Assembly (NCBI RefSeq): GCF_004959855.1
Contig: NZ_SPNT01000009.1
Coordinates: forward strand, 1 to 54,738
Origin: Nitratireductor sp. XY-223
GTDB taxonomy: Bacteria; Pseudomonadota; Alphaproteobacteria; Rhizobiales; Rhizobiaceae
Reading direction: 5' to 3'
DNA: 54,738 bases
The translations under genes and the position numbers were made by a program. Of the stretch, positions 8,767 through 18,095 are shown one piece after another; the first letter of the stretch is position 1, and each line of letters opens with the position of its first letter. The notes under the pieces were generated by a model. It saw nothing but the letters and a program-made list of their open reading frames with translations. It had not been told where the DNA came from and did not search any database.

Positions 8767-10161
8767 ATGTCTGAGAGTTTCGCGGCCTTCCTCTACCTTG
8801 TTTCGGGCGTTCTCTTCATTCTTGCCCTGAGGGGGCTTTCGCATCCGACGACCAGCCGACGCGGCAATGTCTACGGCATGATCGGCATGGGTATTGCCAT
8901 CGTGACGACGCTCGCGCTGACAACGCCCTCGGCGGGCGGCATCGGCCTGATCGTCATCGGCATTGCCGCCGGCGGCGGTGTCGGCGCCTATGTGGCGCGC
9001 CGCATCCCGATGACGGCGATGCCGCAGCTCGTGGCAGCCTTCCACTCGCTGGTCGGCCTGGCAGCGGTTCTGGTCGCTGCGGCGGCGCTCTATGCGCCGA
9101 CGTCCTTCGGCATCGGCGATGTCGGCGACATCCATTCGCAGGCGCTGATCGAAATGTCGATCGGCGTGGCGATCGGCGCGATCACCTTCACCGGATCGAT
9201 CATCGCCTTCCTCAAGCTGGACGGACGCATGTCCGGCAAACCGATCATGCTGCCGATGCGCCATGCCATCAATGCCGGGCTCGGCATTGCGGTTGTCGTG
9301 CTGGTGGCGATCCTGGTCGTCAGCGAGAGCACCTTCGTCTTCTGGCTGATCGTCGTGCTGTCGCTTCTGCTCGGCGTCCTGATCATCATTCCCATCGGCG
9401 GTGCCGACATGCCCGTCGTCGTGTCGATGCTCAACTCCTATTCGGGCTGGGCCGCGGCCGGTATCGGCTTCACGCTCGGCAACCTGGCGCTGATCATCAC
9501 CGGCGCGCTGGTCGGCTCGTCCGGTGCGATCCTGTCCTACATCATGTGCAAGGGCATGAACCGTTCGTTCATCTCCGTGATCCTCGGCGGTTTCGGCGGT
9601 GAAACGGCGGCCGCCGCGGACGACGACATGGACCGGTCGGTCAAGCTCGGTTCCGCCGAGGACGCCGCCTTCCTGATGCAGAACGCCTCGAAGGTCATCA
9701 TCGTACCGGGTTACGGCATGGCCGTTGCACAGGCCCAGCACGCGCTGCGCGAACTCGCGGACCTGCTCAAGGAGAACGACGTTGAGGTCAAATACGCGAT
9801 CCATCCGGTCGCCGGGCGCATGCCCGGTCACATGAACGTGCTGCTCGCGGAGGCCAATGTGCCCTATGACGAGGTGTTCGAGCTGGAGGATATCAACTCC
9901 GAGTTCGCCCAGGCTGACGTCGCCTATGTGATCGGCGCCAACGACGTGACCAACCCGGCGGCGCGTGACGATCCCACCTCGCCGATCTACGGCATGCCGA
10001 TCCTGGAAGTGGACAAGGCCAAGACGTGCCTCTTCGTCAAGCGCTCGCTCGGCTCCGGCTATGCCGGCATCGACAACACGCTGTTCTACAAGGACGGCAC
10101 GATGATGCTGCTGGGCGATGCCAAGAAGATGACCGAGGACATCGTTAAGTCGATCGACTGA
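8767..10161 (+). CDS. pntB: NAD(P) transhydrogenase subunit beta
   Basis: A 464-residue beta subunit. The first half has about nine membrane helices forming the proton channel with PntAB. The second half is the NADP(H)-binding domain III, with VIIVPGYGMAVAQAQ, HPVAGRMPGHMNVLLAEA and VIGANDVTNPAA, all diagnostic for PntB. ATG 8767 is used in preference to TTG 8764; GAGGGGC lies upstream. It is the last gene of the operon and is followed at once by a strong intrinsic terminator. Confidence 0.95.
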   Translation: MSESFAAFLYLVSGVLFILALRGLSHPTTSRRGNVYGMIGMGIAIVTTLALTTPSAGGIGLIVIGIAAGGGVGAYVARRIPMTAMPQLVAAFHSLVGLAAVLVAAAALYAPTSFGIGDVGDIHSQALIEMSIGVAIGAITFTGSIIAFLKLDGRMSGKPIMLPMRHAINAGLGIAVVVLVAILVVSESTFVFWLIVVLSLLLGVLIIIPIGGADMPVVVSMLNSYSGWAAAGIGFTLGNLALIITGALVGSSGAILSYIMCKGMNRSFISVILGGFGGETAAAADDDMDRSVKLGSAEDAAFLMQNASKVIIVPGYGMAVAQAQHALRELADLLKENDVEVKYAIHPVAGRMPGHMNVLLAEANVPYDEVFELEDINSEFAQADVAYVIGANDVTNPAARDDPTSPIYGMPILEVDKAKTCLFVKRSLGSGYAGIDNTLFYKDGTMMLLGDAKKMTEDIVKSID

Positions 10162-10172
10162 CCGCCAAAAAC

Positions 10173-10202
10173 AAAAAACCCGCCGGTCCGGCGGGTTTTT
10201 TT
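10173..10202. terminator. Bidirectional intrinsic terminator between pntB and the TPR lipoprotein gene
   Basis: A near-perfect hairpin with an AAAAAACCCGCCGG arm and its complement, leaving a T-run on each strand. It lies between two convergent genes whose stops are 60 bases apart, so it can serve both. Confidence 0.9.
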
Positions 10203-10220
10203 ATAAACGTAGCGTTTTTG

Positions 10221-11063
10221 CTAGCCGCGGACGCGGGCGAGCCCGTCCTTGGCTGGCTGGTATTTCGGGTCGAGCTGGGCTGCCCGCGCGTAGGCGTTGC
10301 GGGCCTTCGTGGTCTCGCCGCGGCGCTCGTAGATCAGGCCCTGGTTGACCCAGGCCTCGGCGATGTTCTTGTCGAGCTGCAGCGCCTTGTTGATGTCGGT
10401 AAAGGCATTTTCCTCGTCGCCCAGCGCCAGATAGGACAGACCCCGGTTGTTGTAGGGCAGCGGTGCGCTGGGTGAGAGCGATATGGATCTCGAGAAGTCC
10501 TCGATGGCCTGCTGGTGCTGGCCGCGCTGCTGGTAGATCAGGCCGCGATTGTTGTAGGCGCGGGGATCGGTGGTGTCGAGATTGATGGCGCGGTTGTAGT
10601 CGTTGAAGGCGTTGTTCGACTGGCCGGCCTCGCGGTACATGTTGCCGCGGCCGATATAGGCGACGTCGTAGCGCGGGTTGATCTGCAGCGCCTTGTTGTA
10701 GTCGTTCGATGCGGCGGCGAGATCGCCCATGCCGCGATAGACCAGCGCCCGGTTGGCGTAGGCCTGGTACAGGTTCGGATTGAGCTGGAGCGCCGTGTTG
10801 AAATCCTTCAGCGCCTTCTGGAAGTCGCCGGCGCGGCCATAGGCGCTGCCGCGGACATTGTAGGCTTCCGCATCGTTCGGATTGTTGGCGATCACCTGGG
10901 TCAGCGAGGCGATATTGCCTTCCGAGCCCTGCGCCCGCTCAATGCTGATGACACTTTCGGGATTGGTCGCCTGGCAGGCGGAAAGCGCAAGGGCCGACGC
11001 GGCTATCGCCAGCCATGTGGGAAAACGCCTGATGCCGGCACCCGTGGTGTTGTCTGCAGTCAC
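10221..11063 (-). CDS. Tetratricopeptide-repeat lipoprotein
   Basis: A 280-residue predicted lipoprotein: RR near the N-terminus, a hydrophobic segment, and lipobox ALSAC with the acylated Cys at about 30. It carries at least six tandem 34-residue TPR units (AYNVRGSAYGRAGDFQKAL, YANRALVYRGMGD, YIGRGNMYREAG, YNNRGLIYQQRGQ, YNNRGLSYLALGD, WVNQGLIYERRGE), which form a helical protein-binding scaffold. Related proteins are widespread in Rhizobiales with no firm function. It is probably tethered to the periplasmic face of a membrane. It is transcribed away from rpsU's 3' end and terminated by the shared hairpin downstream. Confidence 0.85.
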   Translation of the reverse strand: MTADNTTGAGIRRFPTWLAIAASALALSACQATNPESVISIERAQGSEGNIASLTQVIANNPNDAEAYNVRGSAYGRAGDFQKALKDFNTALQLNPNLYQAYANRALVYRGMGDLAAASNDYNKALQINPRYDVAYIGRGNMYREAGQSNNAFNDYNRAINLDTTDPRAYNNRGLIYQQRGQHQQAIEDFSRSISLSPSAPLPYNNRGLSYLALGDEENAFTDINKALQLDKNIAEAWVNQGLIYERRGETTKARNAYARAAQLDPKYQPAKDGLARVRG

Positions 11064-11167
11064 CCGTCTGTCCCTCGTTTGCCCTGTCCGGATCGTTCTG
11101 TCGCGGGCGCTTCAGGTCCCAAAACCCACAAATAAAGGCGGTGGCGAACAAATCGCCCCGCCCCACA

Positions 11168-11186
11168 AAACGCACAAATTGCGTTT
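11168..11186 (-). terminator. Hairpin after rpsU (AAACGCA / TGCGTTT)
   Basis: A 7-bp perfect stem with a 5-base loop, 15 bases after the rpsU stop on the minus strand, followed by a short T-rich stretch. It is a moderate intrinsic terminator or attenuator before the TPR gene. Confidence 0.45.
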
Positions 11187-11200
11187 GAAAAATGGCAGAT

Positions 11201-11425
11201 CTAGCGGCCGCCGCGGCCGACCAGAAGACCTTCACGCTGTGCGCGCTTGCGTGCCAGCTTGCGGACACGGCGGACGGCTTCGGCCTTCTCGCGGGCGCGC
11301 TTCTGAGACGGCTTCTCGTAGAAGTCGCGCATCTTCATTTCGCGGAAAATGCCTTCACGCTGCATCTTCTTTTTCAGCGCACGAAGCGCCTGGTCTACAT
11401 TGTTGTCGCGGACAAGTACCTGCAC
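11201..11425 (-). CDS. rpsU: 30S ribosomal protein S21
   Basis: A 74-residue, highly basic protein matching bS21 ([20 protein letters not shown] at the N-terminus, [16 protein letters not shown] in the middle). bS21 is a small-subunit protein near the anti-Shine-Dalgarno region. The C-terminal [14 protein letters not shown] extension is usual in alphaproteobacteria. It is a single gene with its promoter in the 300-base gap shared with soxB. Confidence 0.97.
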   Translation of the reverse strand: MQVLVRDNNVDQALRALKKKMQREGIFREMKMRDFYEKPSQKRAREKAEAVRRVRKLARKRAQREGLLVGRGGR

Positions 11426-11725
11426 CTGATCCCGTTCCTTCCGATTTCGTGTTGGGCCAGCGCATCAATATCTGGATATTGCGTTGGCAAATACATTCTG
11501 GTTCGCGAAAGTCCTCGGACCTCGCGGCTGATAGGCAACTAACAGAATTCGCGGTTCAAGTCCAGAGTCCGGGGCGGGAATTGATTATTTTCGCGAACAC
11601 AGGATAAAACTCTTCGCTGGTCGGATGGCGCGGCGTCGCGCGTCGCAATAAAACAAATGCGACTTGCCTAAATCTGCCATCACAGAAGTCCACATTGACC
11701 GTTCGAACGGGAGCCAGTCATACGC
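11426..11725. other. Divergent intergenic region rpsU / soxB
   Basis: Three hundred bases with no convincing open frame. It must hold the rpsU promoter (minus strand) and the sox operon promoter (plus strand). The AT-rich stretch around 11580-11610 and TTGACC at about 11695 are candidate promoter parts, and a perfect palindrome lies at 11699-11710. A segment resembling a tRNA T-arm (GGTTCAAGTCC) occurs near 11550, but no tRNA can be folded around it. Confidence 0.5.
11699..11710. promoter_or_regulatory. Palindrome CCGTTCGAACGG overlapping the soxB ribosome-binding site
   Basis: A perfect 12-bp palindrome 16 bases before the soxB ATG; its last bases belong to the GGGAG Shine-Dalgarno. It could be an operator for the sox operon or a translation-blocking hairpin. 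The position suggests regulation, but no regulator gene is adjacent. Confidence 0.4.
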
Positions 11726-12979
11726 ATGCGGAAGTATTCGATTTTCGCGGTCGCCCGGGAGGCCATGCGCGGCCACAAGGGTTGGCCGCAGCAGTGGACG
11801 TCCCCGGAACCGAAAAAACAGTATGACGTGATCATCGTCGGTGCCGGCGGCCATGGACTCGGCGCCGCTTACTACCTTGCCAAGCAGCACGGCATCACCA
11901 ATGTGGCCGTCGTCGAGAAAGGCTGGCTGGGTGGCGGCAATACCGGCCGCAACACCACGATCATCCGGTCGAACTACCTCTATGACGAAAGCGCCGCGCT
12001 CTATAACCACGCGATGAAAATGTGGGACGGGCTCAGCCAGGACCTGAACTACAACGTCATGTATTCGGCCCGCGGCGTGATGATGCTGGCGCACAATGTC
12101 CATGACGTGCAGGGCGCCCAGCGCCACATCCACGCCAACCGGCTCAACGGGGTGCAGAACGAATGGCTGACGCCCGAACAGGCGAAGGAATACTGCCCGC
12201 CGCTGAACATCTCGAAGACAGCACGCTATCCGGTCATGGGCGCGGCGCTGCAGCGCTGCGGCGGCAATGCGCGGCATGACGCGGTCGCCTGGGGCTATGC
12301 GCGCGGCGCCGCCAACCGCGGCGTCGACATCATCCAGAACTGCGCGGTCACCGGGATCAGGCGGGCGGCGAACGGTGCGGTCGAGGGCGTCGAGACGACC
12401 CGCGGGTTCATCGGCGCGAAAAAGGTCGGCGTTGTCGCCGCCGGCCACAGCTCGGTCCTCATGGAGATGGCAGGCGTCCAGATGCCGCTCGAGAGCTACC
12501 CCCTGCAGGCGCTGGTGTCGGAACCGGTCAAGCCGATTTTCCCGTGCGTGGTCATGTCCAACACGGTGCACGCCTATATCTCCCAGTCGGACAAGGGCGA
12601 ACTCGTCATCGGCGCGGGAACCGACCAGTACACCTCCTATTCGCAGACCGGCGGCCTGCATATCCTGACCCACACGCTCGACGCCATCTGCGAGATGTTC
12701 CCGATCTTCTCGCGGATGAAGATGCTGCGCTCCTGGGGTGGCATCGTGGATGTGACGCCCGACCGCTCGCCGATCCTCGCCAAGACGCCGGTGCCCGGGC
12801 TCTACGTCAATTGCGGCTGGGGAACGGGCGGCTTCAAGGCGACGCCCGGGTCGGCGCATGTCTTTGCCCACACCATCGCCAACGATGCGCCGCATCCGAT
12901 CAACGCGCCCTTCACGCTCGAGCGTTTCCGCACGGGCCGCCTGATCGACGAAGCGGCCGCCGCCGCCGTCGCGCACTGA
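11726..12979 (+). CDS. soxB: Sarcosine oxidase beta subunit
   Basis: The FAD/FMN-bearing beta subunit of heterotetrameric sarcosine oxidase, which demethylates sarcosine to glycine and gives H2O2 and, with tetrahydrofolate, methylene-THF. Of 417 residues, the dinucleotide fold is [18 protein letters not shown] (about 35-52). [14 protein letters not shown] follows. The His of NARHDAVAW (about 184) corresponds to the residue that covalently holds FMN. The C-terminal [14 protein letters not shown] motif is typical. The length fits the family. It is the first gene of soxBDAG, with tight spacing to soxD. Confidence 0.95.
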   Translation: MRKYSIFAVAREAMRGHKGWPQQWTSPEPKKQYDVIIVGAGGHGLGAAYYLAKQHGITNVAVVEKGWLGGGNTGRNTTIIRSNYLYDESAALYNHAMKMWDGLSQDLNYNVMYSARGVMMLAHNVHDVQGAQRHIHANRLNGVQNEWLTPEQAKEYCPPLNISKTARYPVMGAALQRCGGNARHDAVAWGYARGAANRGVDIIQNCAVTGIRRAANGAVEGVETTRGFIGAKKVGVVAAGHSSVLMEMAGVQMPLESYPLQALVSEPVKPIFPCVVMSNTVHAYISQSDKGELVIGAGTDQYTSYSQTGGLHILTHTLDAICEMFPIFSRMKMLRSWGGIVDVTPDRSPILAKTPVPGLYVNCGWGTGGFKATPGSAHVFAHTIANDAPHPINAPFTLERFRTGRLIDEAAAAAVAH

Positions 12980-12996
12980 CTGTCCGGGGTTCAACA

Positions 12997-13311
12997 ATGC
13001 TGCAGATTTACTGTCCCTATTGCAAAGAAGAGCGGCCGGAGCTGGAATTCCGCCATGCGGGCGAAGCGCATATCGCGCGCCCGGCCGACATGAAGTCGAT
13101 CTCCGACGAGGAATTCGAGGGCTATTTCTTCATCCGGTCCAATCCGAAGGGCATCGCCTTCGAGCGCTGGCGGCACGTGCACGGTTGCGGCCGCTTCTTC
13201 AATGCCGCCCGCGATACCGTGTCGGACAAGTTCATCACCACCTACGAGGCGGGCGAGCCGAAACCCGATGCGGCCGAGCTTGCCGCCAAGAGCGGGGAAG
13301 CGGACAAATGA
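12997..13311 (+). CDS. soxD: Sarcosine oxidase delta subunit
   Basis: The small zinc-binding delta subunit (104 residues) of heterotetrameric sarcosine oxidase. The zinc ligands are visible: YCPYC (Cys6, Cys9) and the later RHVHGCGRFF (His60 or His62, Cys64). It has the family's short acidic/alanine-rich tail. The ATG at 12997 lies 17 bases after the soxB stop, and its stop overlaps the soxA start (ATGA), so the two are translationally coupled. Confidence 0.93.
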   Translation: MLQIYCPYCKEERPELEFRHAGEAHIARPADMKSISDEEFEGYFFIRSNPKGIAFERWRHVHGCGRFFNAARDTVSDKFITTYEAGEPKPDAAELAAKSGEADK

Positions 13312-16301
13312 GCGGCGCAAATCGCATCGCCGGGGCCGGCCGGCTGACACCGGCCAGAACCGTCCGTTTCACCTTCGACGGCGACATCTATACCGGGCTC
13401 GAGGGCGACACGCTGGCGTCGGCGCTGATTGCCAACGGTGTTCACCTGATGGGCCGCTCGTTCAAGTATCACCGCCCGCGCGGCGTGCTCGGCGCCGGGG
13501 CCGAGGAGCCCAACGCGCTGATGGGCATCGAGCGCGACAAGGCGCGACGGCAGCCGAACGTGCGGGCCACCGTCCAGGAGGTTTTCGAGGGCATGAAGGC
13601 GGTCTCGCAGAACCGCTGGCCGTCGCTGGGCTTCGATGTCGGCGCGGTGAACGACCTTTTCTCGCCGTTCTTCGCCGCCGGCTTCTACTACAAGACCTTC
13701 ATGTGGCCGAAGGCGGCCTGGCAGAAGCTCTACGAGCCGGTGATCCGCTCCGCGGCCGGCCTCGGCGTCTCCCCCGACGAGGCCGATACCGACCACTACG
13801 CCAGCCGCTATGTCCACTGCGACGTGCTCGTCATCGGCGGCGGCGTATCGGGCCTTTCGGCGGCGCTCGCAGCCGCGCGGACCGGCGTCAGCGTGATTAT
13901 CTGCGATGAGCAGGCGCATCCGGGCGGCGCGCTTGCCTACGAGACGGGCGTCGCCGTCAATGGCGAACCCGGTTTCGACTGGGCCGTCGAAACCGCCTGC
14001 GCGCTTGCCGCGATGGACAATGTCCGGGTGCTGACGCGCACGACGGCCTTCGGCTATTACGCCCAGAATTTCGTCGGGCTTGCGGAGCGGGTCACCGACC
14101 ATCTGGCCGATCCCGGTCCGGAACTGCCGCGCGAGCGCCTCTGGCAGGTCCGGGCGAAGAAAGTGATCCTGGCGACCGGCGCCATCGAACGGCACATGGT
14201 CTTCGCCAACAACGACCGGCCGGGGATCATGCTGTCGTCGGCGGCGCGCAAGTATCTCAACCATTACGGGGTTGCCGTCGGCACGAAGATCGGCATCTAC
14301 ACGGCGAATGATTCGGCCTATGAGACCGCTTTCGACCTCAAGCGCGCCGGCGCGTCCGTCGAGGCGATCGTCGACTGCCGCGACAACCCCGGCGAAGGAC
14401 TTCTGTCGAAGGCCGCCGATCTCGGCATCGAGGTGCTGACGGACCATTCGGTCATCAACACATCCGGCGCGCGGCGCATTTCGGCAATGACCGTCAAGCG
14501 CAACCGCGGCGGCGGGAGCCGCTCCGTCGCCGTCGATGCACTGATCATGTCGGCGGGCTGGACACCGTCTGTGCATATGTTCTCGCAGTCGCGCGGCAAG
14601 GTCGCATGGGATGCGGAAACCGAGCGTTTCCTGCCGGGCGAATACGCGCAGGACTGTACAAGCGTCGGCGCCTGCAATGGCACCGACGAGCTCCAGGCGA
14701 GCATCGACGAGGCGGTCGCGGCGGGCAGCGAAGCCGCAAAGGCGACCGGCGGCAAACGGGCCGCAAAGCCGAAGCTCAAAGGCACCGGCGCCGGGAACTG
14801 GTCGGGCGGCATGGCCGGCAGCACCGCTGGTGCCGGGCCGGACACGACGGTCAAGGCGTTCGTCGACTTCCAGAACGACGTGACAGCCAAGGACATCCGC
14901 CTTGCTGTGCGCGAGGGCATGCACTCCATCGAGCATGTCAAGCGTTTCACCACCAACGGCATGGCATCCGACCAGGGCAAGACGTCCAACATCCACGGCC
15001 TGGCGATTGCCGCCGAGGCGCTCGGCCGCGACATGCCGGAAGTCGGCCTCACCACCTTCAGGCCGCCCTATACGCCGGTGACCTTCGGCTCGATCGTCAA
15101 TCACGGCCGCGGCAAATTGTTCGACCCGGCCCGCAAGACGCCAATGCACGGCTGGGAAGAAGATCATGGCGCGGTCTTCGAGGATGTCGGCCAGTGGAAG
15201 CGCGCCTGGTTCTACCCGCGCGCCGGCGAGGATATGCACGCCGCCGTCAACCGCGAGTGCCGCACGGTGCGTGAGGTCGCCGGCCTGTTCGATGCATCGA
15301 CCCTCGGCAAGATCGAGGTCGTCGGTCCCGACGCCGCCAAGTTCCTGGACCTCATGTACACGAATGGCTGGCAGAAGCTGAAACCCGGACGCTGCAAATA
15401 CGGCATCATGCTGCGCGAGGACGGCTTCATCTACGATGACGGCGTTGTCGCCCGGATTGCCGAGGACCGGTTCCACGTGACGACCACCACCGGCGGCGCG
15501 CCGCGCGTGCTTCACCACATGGAAGACTATCTGCAGACCGAATTTCCCGAACTCGATGTTTGGCTGACCTCGACCAGCGAACAGTGGGCGGTTGTAGCCG
15601 TGCAGGGGCCGAAGGCGCGGGAGATCATCGCGCCGCTGGTGGAGGACATTGATCTGTCGAACGAGGCAATGCCGCATATGAGCGCGCGCGAGGGCAGGAT
15701 CTGCGGCGTGCCGACCCGGCTGTTCCGGGTGTCGTTCACCGGCGAGGCGGGTTTCGAGGTCAACGTACCGGCCGATTACGGGCGCGCCGTCTGGGAAGCC
15801 ATCTGGGCACGGGCGGAGCCGCTCGGCGCCTGCGCCTATGGCACCGAAACAATGCATGTGCTGCGCGCCGAGAAGGGTTTCATCATCGTCGGGCAGGACA
15901 CGGACGGGACGGTAACGCCGCAGGATGCCGGTCTCTCCTGGGCAATTGCCAAGGCGAAGCCCGACTTCGTCGGCATCCGCGGCCTAATGCGGCCGGACCT
16001 GGTGGCGGAGGGGCGCAAGCAGCTCGTCGGCCTGAAGACGAAGAACCCGAAAACGGTGCTCGAGGAGGGCGCCCAGATCGTCGCCGACCCGAACCAGCCG
16101 GTGCCGATGAAGATGCTCGGGCACGTCACCTCGTCCTACTGGTCTGAGAACTGCGGCCATTCGATTGCCATGGCGCTGATCGCGGACGGGCGGGCGAAGA
16201 CGGGCGAGACGCTTTACGTTCCGATGCCGGACCGGACCATCGAGGTGGAGGTGACGGGCACCGTGTTCTTTGACGAGAAGGGGGAGCGGGTCAATGGCTG
16301 A
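13308..16301 (+). CDS. soxA: Sarcosine oxidase alpha subunit
   Basis: The 997-residue alpha subunit. The N-terminal ferredoxin-like part contains FKYHRPRGV. The Rossmann domain VLVIGGGVSGLSAALAAA (about 173-190) binds NAD+. The C-terminal half is a folate-binding GcvT-like domain (DASTLGKIEVVGPDA, SFTGEAGFEVNVPA, MHVLRAEKGFIIVGQDTDGT). Electrons reach the FMN in SoxB, and THF accepts the methyl carbon. The ATG at 13308 overlaps the soxD stop. The segment GGKRAAKPKLKGTGAGNW (about 485) is the usual linker. The full length matches the family. Confidence 0.95.
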   Translation: MSGANRIAGAGRLTPARTVRFTFDGDIYTGLEGDTLASALIANGVHLMGRSFKYHRPRGVLGAGAEEPNALMGIERDKARRQPNVRATVQEVFEGMKAVSQNRWPSLGFDVGAVNDLFSPFFAAGFYYKTFMWPKAAWQKLYEPVIRSAAGLGVSPDEADTDHYASRYVHCDVLVIGGGVSGLSAALAAARTGVSVIICDEQAHPGGALAYETGVAVNGEPGFDWAVETACALAAMDNVRVLTRTTAFGYYAQNFVGLAERVTDHLADPGPELPRERLWQVRAKKVILATGAIERHMVFANNDRPGIMLSSAARKYLNHYGVAVGTKIGIYTANDSAYETAFDLKRAGASVEAIVDCRDNPGEGLLSKAADLGIEVLTDHSVINTSGARRISAMTVKRNRGGGSRSVAVDALIMSAGWTPSVHMFSQSRGKVAWDAETERFLPGEYAQDCTSVGACNGTDELQASIDEAVAAGSEAAKATGGKRAAKPKLKGTGAGNWSGGMAGSTAGAGPDTTVKAFVDFQNDVTAKDIRLAVREGMHSIEHVKRFTTNGMASDQGKTSNIHGLAIAAEALGRDMPEVGLTTFRPPYTPVTFGSIVNHGRGKLFDPARKTPMHGWEEDHGAVFEDVGQWKRAWFYPRAGEDMHAAVNRECRTVREVAGLFDASTLGKIEVVGPDAAKFLDLMYTNGWQKLKPGRCKYGIMLREDGFIYDDGVVARIAEDRFHVTTTTGGAPRVLHHMEDYLQTEFPELDVWLTSTSEQWAVVAVQGPKAREIIAPLVEDIDLSNEAMPHMSAREGRICGVPTRLFRVSFTGEAGFEVNVPADYGRAVWEAIWARAEPLGACAYGTETMHVLRAEKGFIIVGQDTDGTVTPQDAGLSWAIAKAKPDFVGIRGLMRPDLVAEGRKQLVGLKTKNPKTVLEEGAQIVADPNQPVPMKMLGHVTSSYWSENCGHSIAMALIADGRAKTGETLYVPMPDRTIEVEVTGTVFFDEKGERVNG

Positions 16302-16863
16302 GGCTCTGGCGGCTAGGCCGCAATATCCGCTGGAAGGACTGGTCGCGGGTTCGGCGCAGGTGCAGATCACGCCGGCGGCGCCGGCGAGCCGGCTCGCCCT
16401 GCGCGCCCGCCCCGATGCCGTCGCGCCACTCTCCAAGGCGCTCGCCGTCAAGCTGCCGCAAAAGCCGAAGACTTCCGCGCGCGGGACGGCCGCAAAGACA
16501 AAAAGCCGGCAGGCGCTGTGGCTCGGCCCAGACGAGTGGCTGGTGATCGACACCGACGGCGCGGACCTGATGGCGGCTTGCCAACCGGCGACGGGAACCT
16601 TCTCGGCAGTCGACGTGTCGAACCGCAACACGGCGATCATCGTCTCGGGCGCCGCCGCCGAAGCCGTCATCAGCTCCGGCTGCCCGCAGGACCTGTCGCT
16701 CAAGGCCTTTCCGGTCGGCGCCTGCGCGCGCACGCTGCTCGGCAAGACAGAGATTGTCTTGCTGCGAGAGGAAGAGGACGTGTTCAGGGTCGAGTGCTGG
16801 CGGTCCTTCTCGGCCTACGCGTTCGCGTTTCTGGCGGAAGCGGCGCGGGACCCGATGGTGTAA
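16294..16863 (+). CDS. soxG: Sarcosine oxidase gamma subunit
   Basis: The 189-residue gamma subunit, a small GcvT-like protein that contacts the alpha subunit. Characteristic segments are LWLGPDEWLVI, AVDVSNRNTAIIVSG, CPQDLSLKAFPVGACART and EEEDVFRVECWRSF. The ATG at 16294 overlaps the end of soxA by eight bases. It closes the soxBDAG operon. A relic of a different soxG copy occurs at 25456-25563 in this window, with about two thirds identity over 36 residues by eye. Confidence 0.93.
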   Translation: MAEALAARPQYPLEGLVAGSAQVQITPAAPASRLALRARPDAVAPLSKALAVKLPQKPKTSARGTAAKTKSRQALWLGPDEWLVIDTDGADLMAACQPATGTFSAVDVSNRNTAIIVSGAAAEAVISSGCPQDLSLKAFPVGACARTLLGKTEIVLLREEEDVFRVECWRSFSAYAFAFLAEAARDPMV

Positions 16864-17075
16864 CGCGCCGCCGCAAAAGCGGACATTTCGTGCGCCTGTC
16901 GTAGGGTCTGCATAAGCTGAAGACATCAGGGCGTGCGACGGCAGCCAAAGGCCGAAAGGCGCCCCTGGCCCGGGTCGGACGCGTGGCCGGTGAAATGTAT
17001 TCGCCGCTCCAACCACACGTTCCAATTGGCTGCGGGGCGTATTACGCTGCTCGATATGCCTTTGGGGGGAACCAT

Positions 17076-17915
17076 ATGAGCGACGAAGTGTCCGGGCGAT
17101 CCGAATATATTCACGGCAGCTCGCCGGAGGAACAGCAACGGTTGTCATTGCTCAATGACATCCTGAACGAGTCCTGCCTGAGGGAGCTTGGTCTCCGACC
17201 CGGAGAGACGGTCCTGGACCTCGGCAGCGGGCTCGGTCAGTTCACGCGCCTGATTGCACGGACGGTGGGCAGCAAGGGACACGTGGTCGGAATAGAGCGA
17301 GACCGCGATCAGATTTCGCAAGCAAACAGGCTCGCCGAAGGTTCAGAGGAGCCGAAACTTGTGGAGTTCCGCAAGGGTGATGCGCTGGAGCTCCCCTTGA
17401 GCGAGTCGGAATGGGGAACATTCGATGTCGCGCATGCCCGCTTTCTTCTGGAGCATGTTCCCCGCCCGGAACTGGTCATTGCGCAGATGGTTCGTTCAGT
17501 TCGGCCCGGCGGACGCGTTTTCGTCTGCGATGACGATCATGATGACTTTCGCCCTTGGCCCGAACCCCCGGGTTTTCCCGCACTTTGGCAGGCGTATGTC
17601 CGTTCGTATGAAAGGCTTGGCAATGACCCTTACGTCGGGCGCCGTCTCGTTTCGCTGCTCGGCGATGGTGGATTGACCTCTATCCGCAACACCTGCGTGT
17701 TTTTCGGAGGATGCGCCGGAAACGAACGGTTCGAGGCTGTCGCTGACAATCTGATCGGTGCGCTTGAGGGTGCCAGGGACCCGATAGTGTCCGGAGAACT
17801 TCTGGACGAAGTGTCCTTCAACACCGGCATGGACGGGCTCCGGCAGTGGAAAGCGCATCCTTCTGCCGCTTTGTGGTACTCGGCGTGTTGTGCGGAGGGG
17901 ATTGTGCCGAACTGA
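17076..17915 (+). CDS. Class I SAM-dependent methyltransferase
   Basis: A 279-residue protein with a Methyltransf-fold core. SAM-binding motif I VLDLGSGLGQFTRLIA is at about 46-61, motif II VVGIERD at about 71, a motif III region FRKGDALELPL, then FDVAHARFLLEHV and PGGRVFVCDDDH. The ATG at 17076 has a strong GGGGGGA upstream; the longer frame from 16983 looks non-coding. The acceptor is unknown. It stands alone, 212 bases after soxG. Confidence 0.85.
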   Translation: MSDEVSGRSEYIHGSSPEEQQRLSLLNDILNESCLRELGLRPGETVLDLGSGLGQFTRLIARTVGSKGHVVGIERDRDQISQANRLAEGSEEPKLVEFRKGDALELPLSESEWGTFDVAHARFLLEHVPRPELVIAQMVRSVRPGGRVFVCDDDHDDFRPWPEPPGFPALWQAYVRSYERLGNDPYVGRRLVSLLGDGGLTSIRNTCVFFGGCAGNERFEAVADNLIGALEGARDPIVSGELLDEVSFNTGMDGLRQWKAHPSAALWYSACCAEGIVPN

Positions 17916-18095
17916 GGTTCCCGACCGTGTCTCGCGTCAGCGTCAACGGGCACTCAAATGGCGCCTCCGGTTCAGAAAATCCTTGCCAAGTGCCCATAGA
18001 AGCGGACCATAATCGAAATGTGCACAGGGCAATGCCTTGTCCCGGCACACCCAGGCCGGAAAAGCCGGCGTATTTAGTCCGATGGGAGGAACACC

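Noticed and set aside
8527..9831. Long minus-strand frame rich in Asp, Arg and His opposite pntB
   Set aside because: Such composition is the usual antisense shadow of GC-rich membrane-protein genes; pntB is certain.
11505..11580. Possible tRNA near rpsU (GGTTCAAGTCC resembles a T-arm)
   Set aside because: No acceptor stem, D-arm or anticodon arm can be formed around it.
13242..15857. 871-codon minus-strand frame opposite soxA
   Set aside because: Shadow of the conserved soxA gene; no domain seen.
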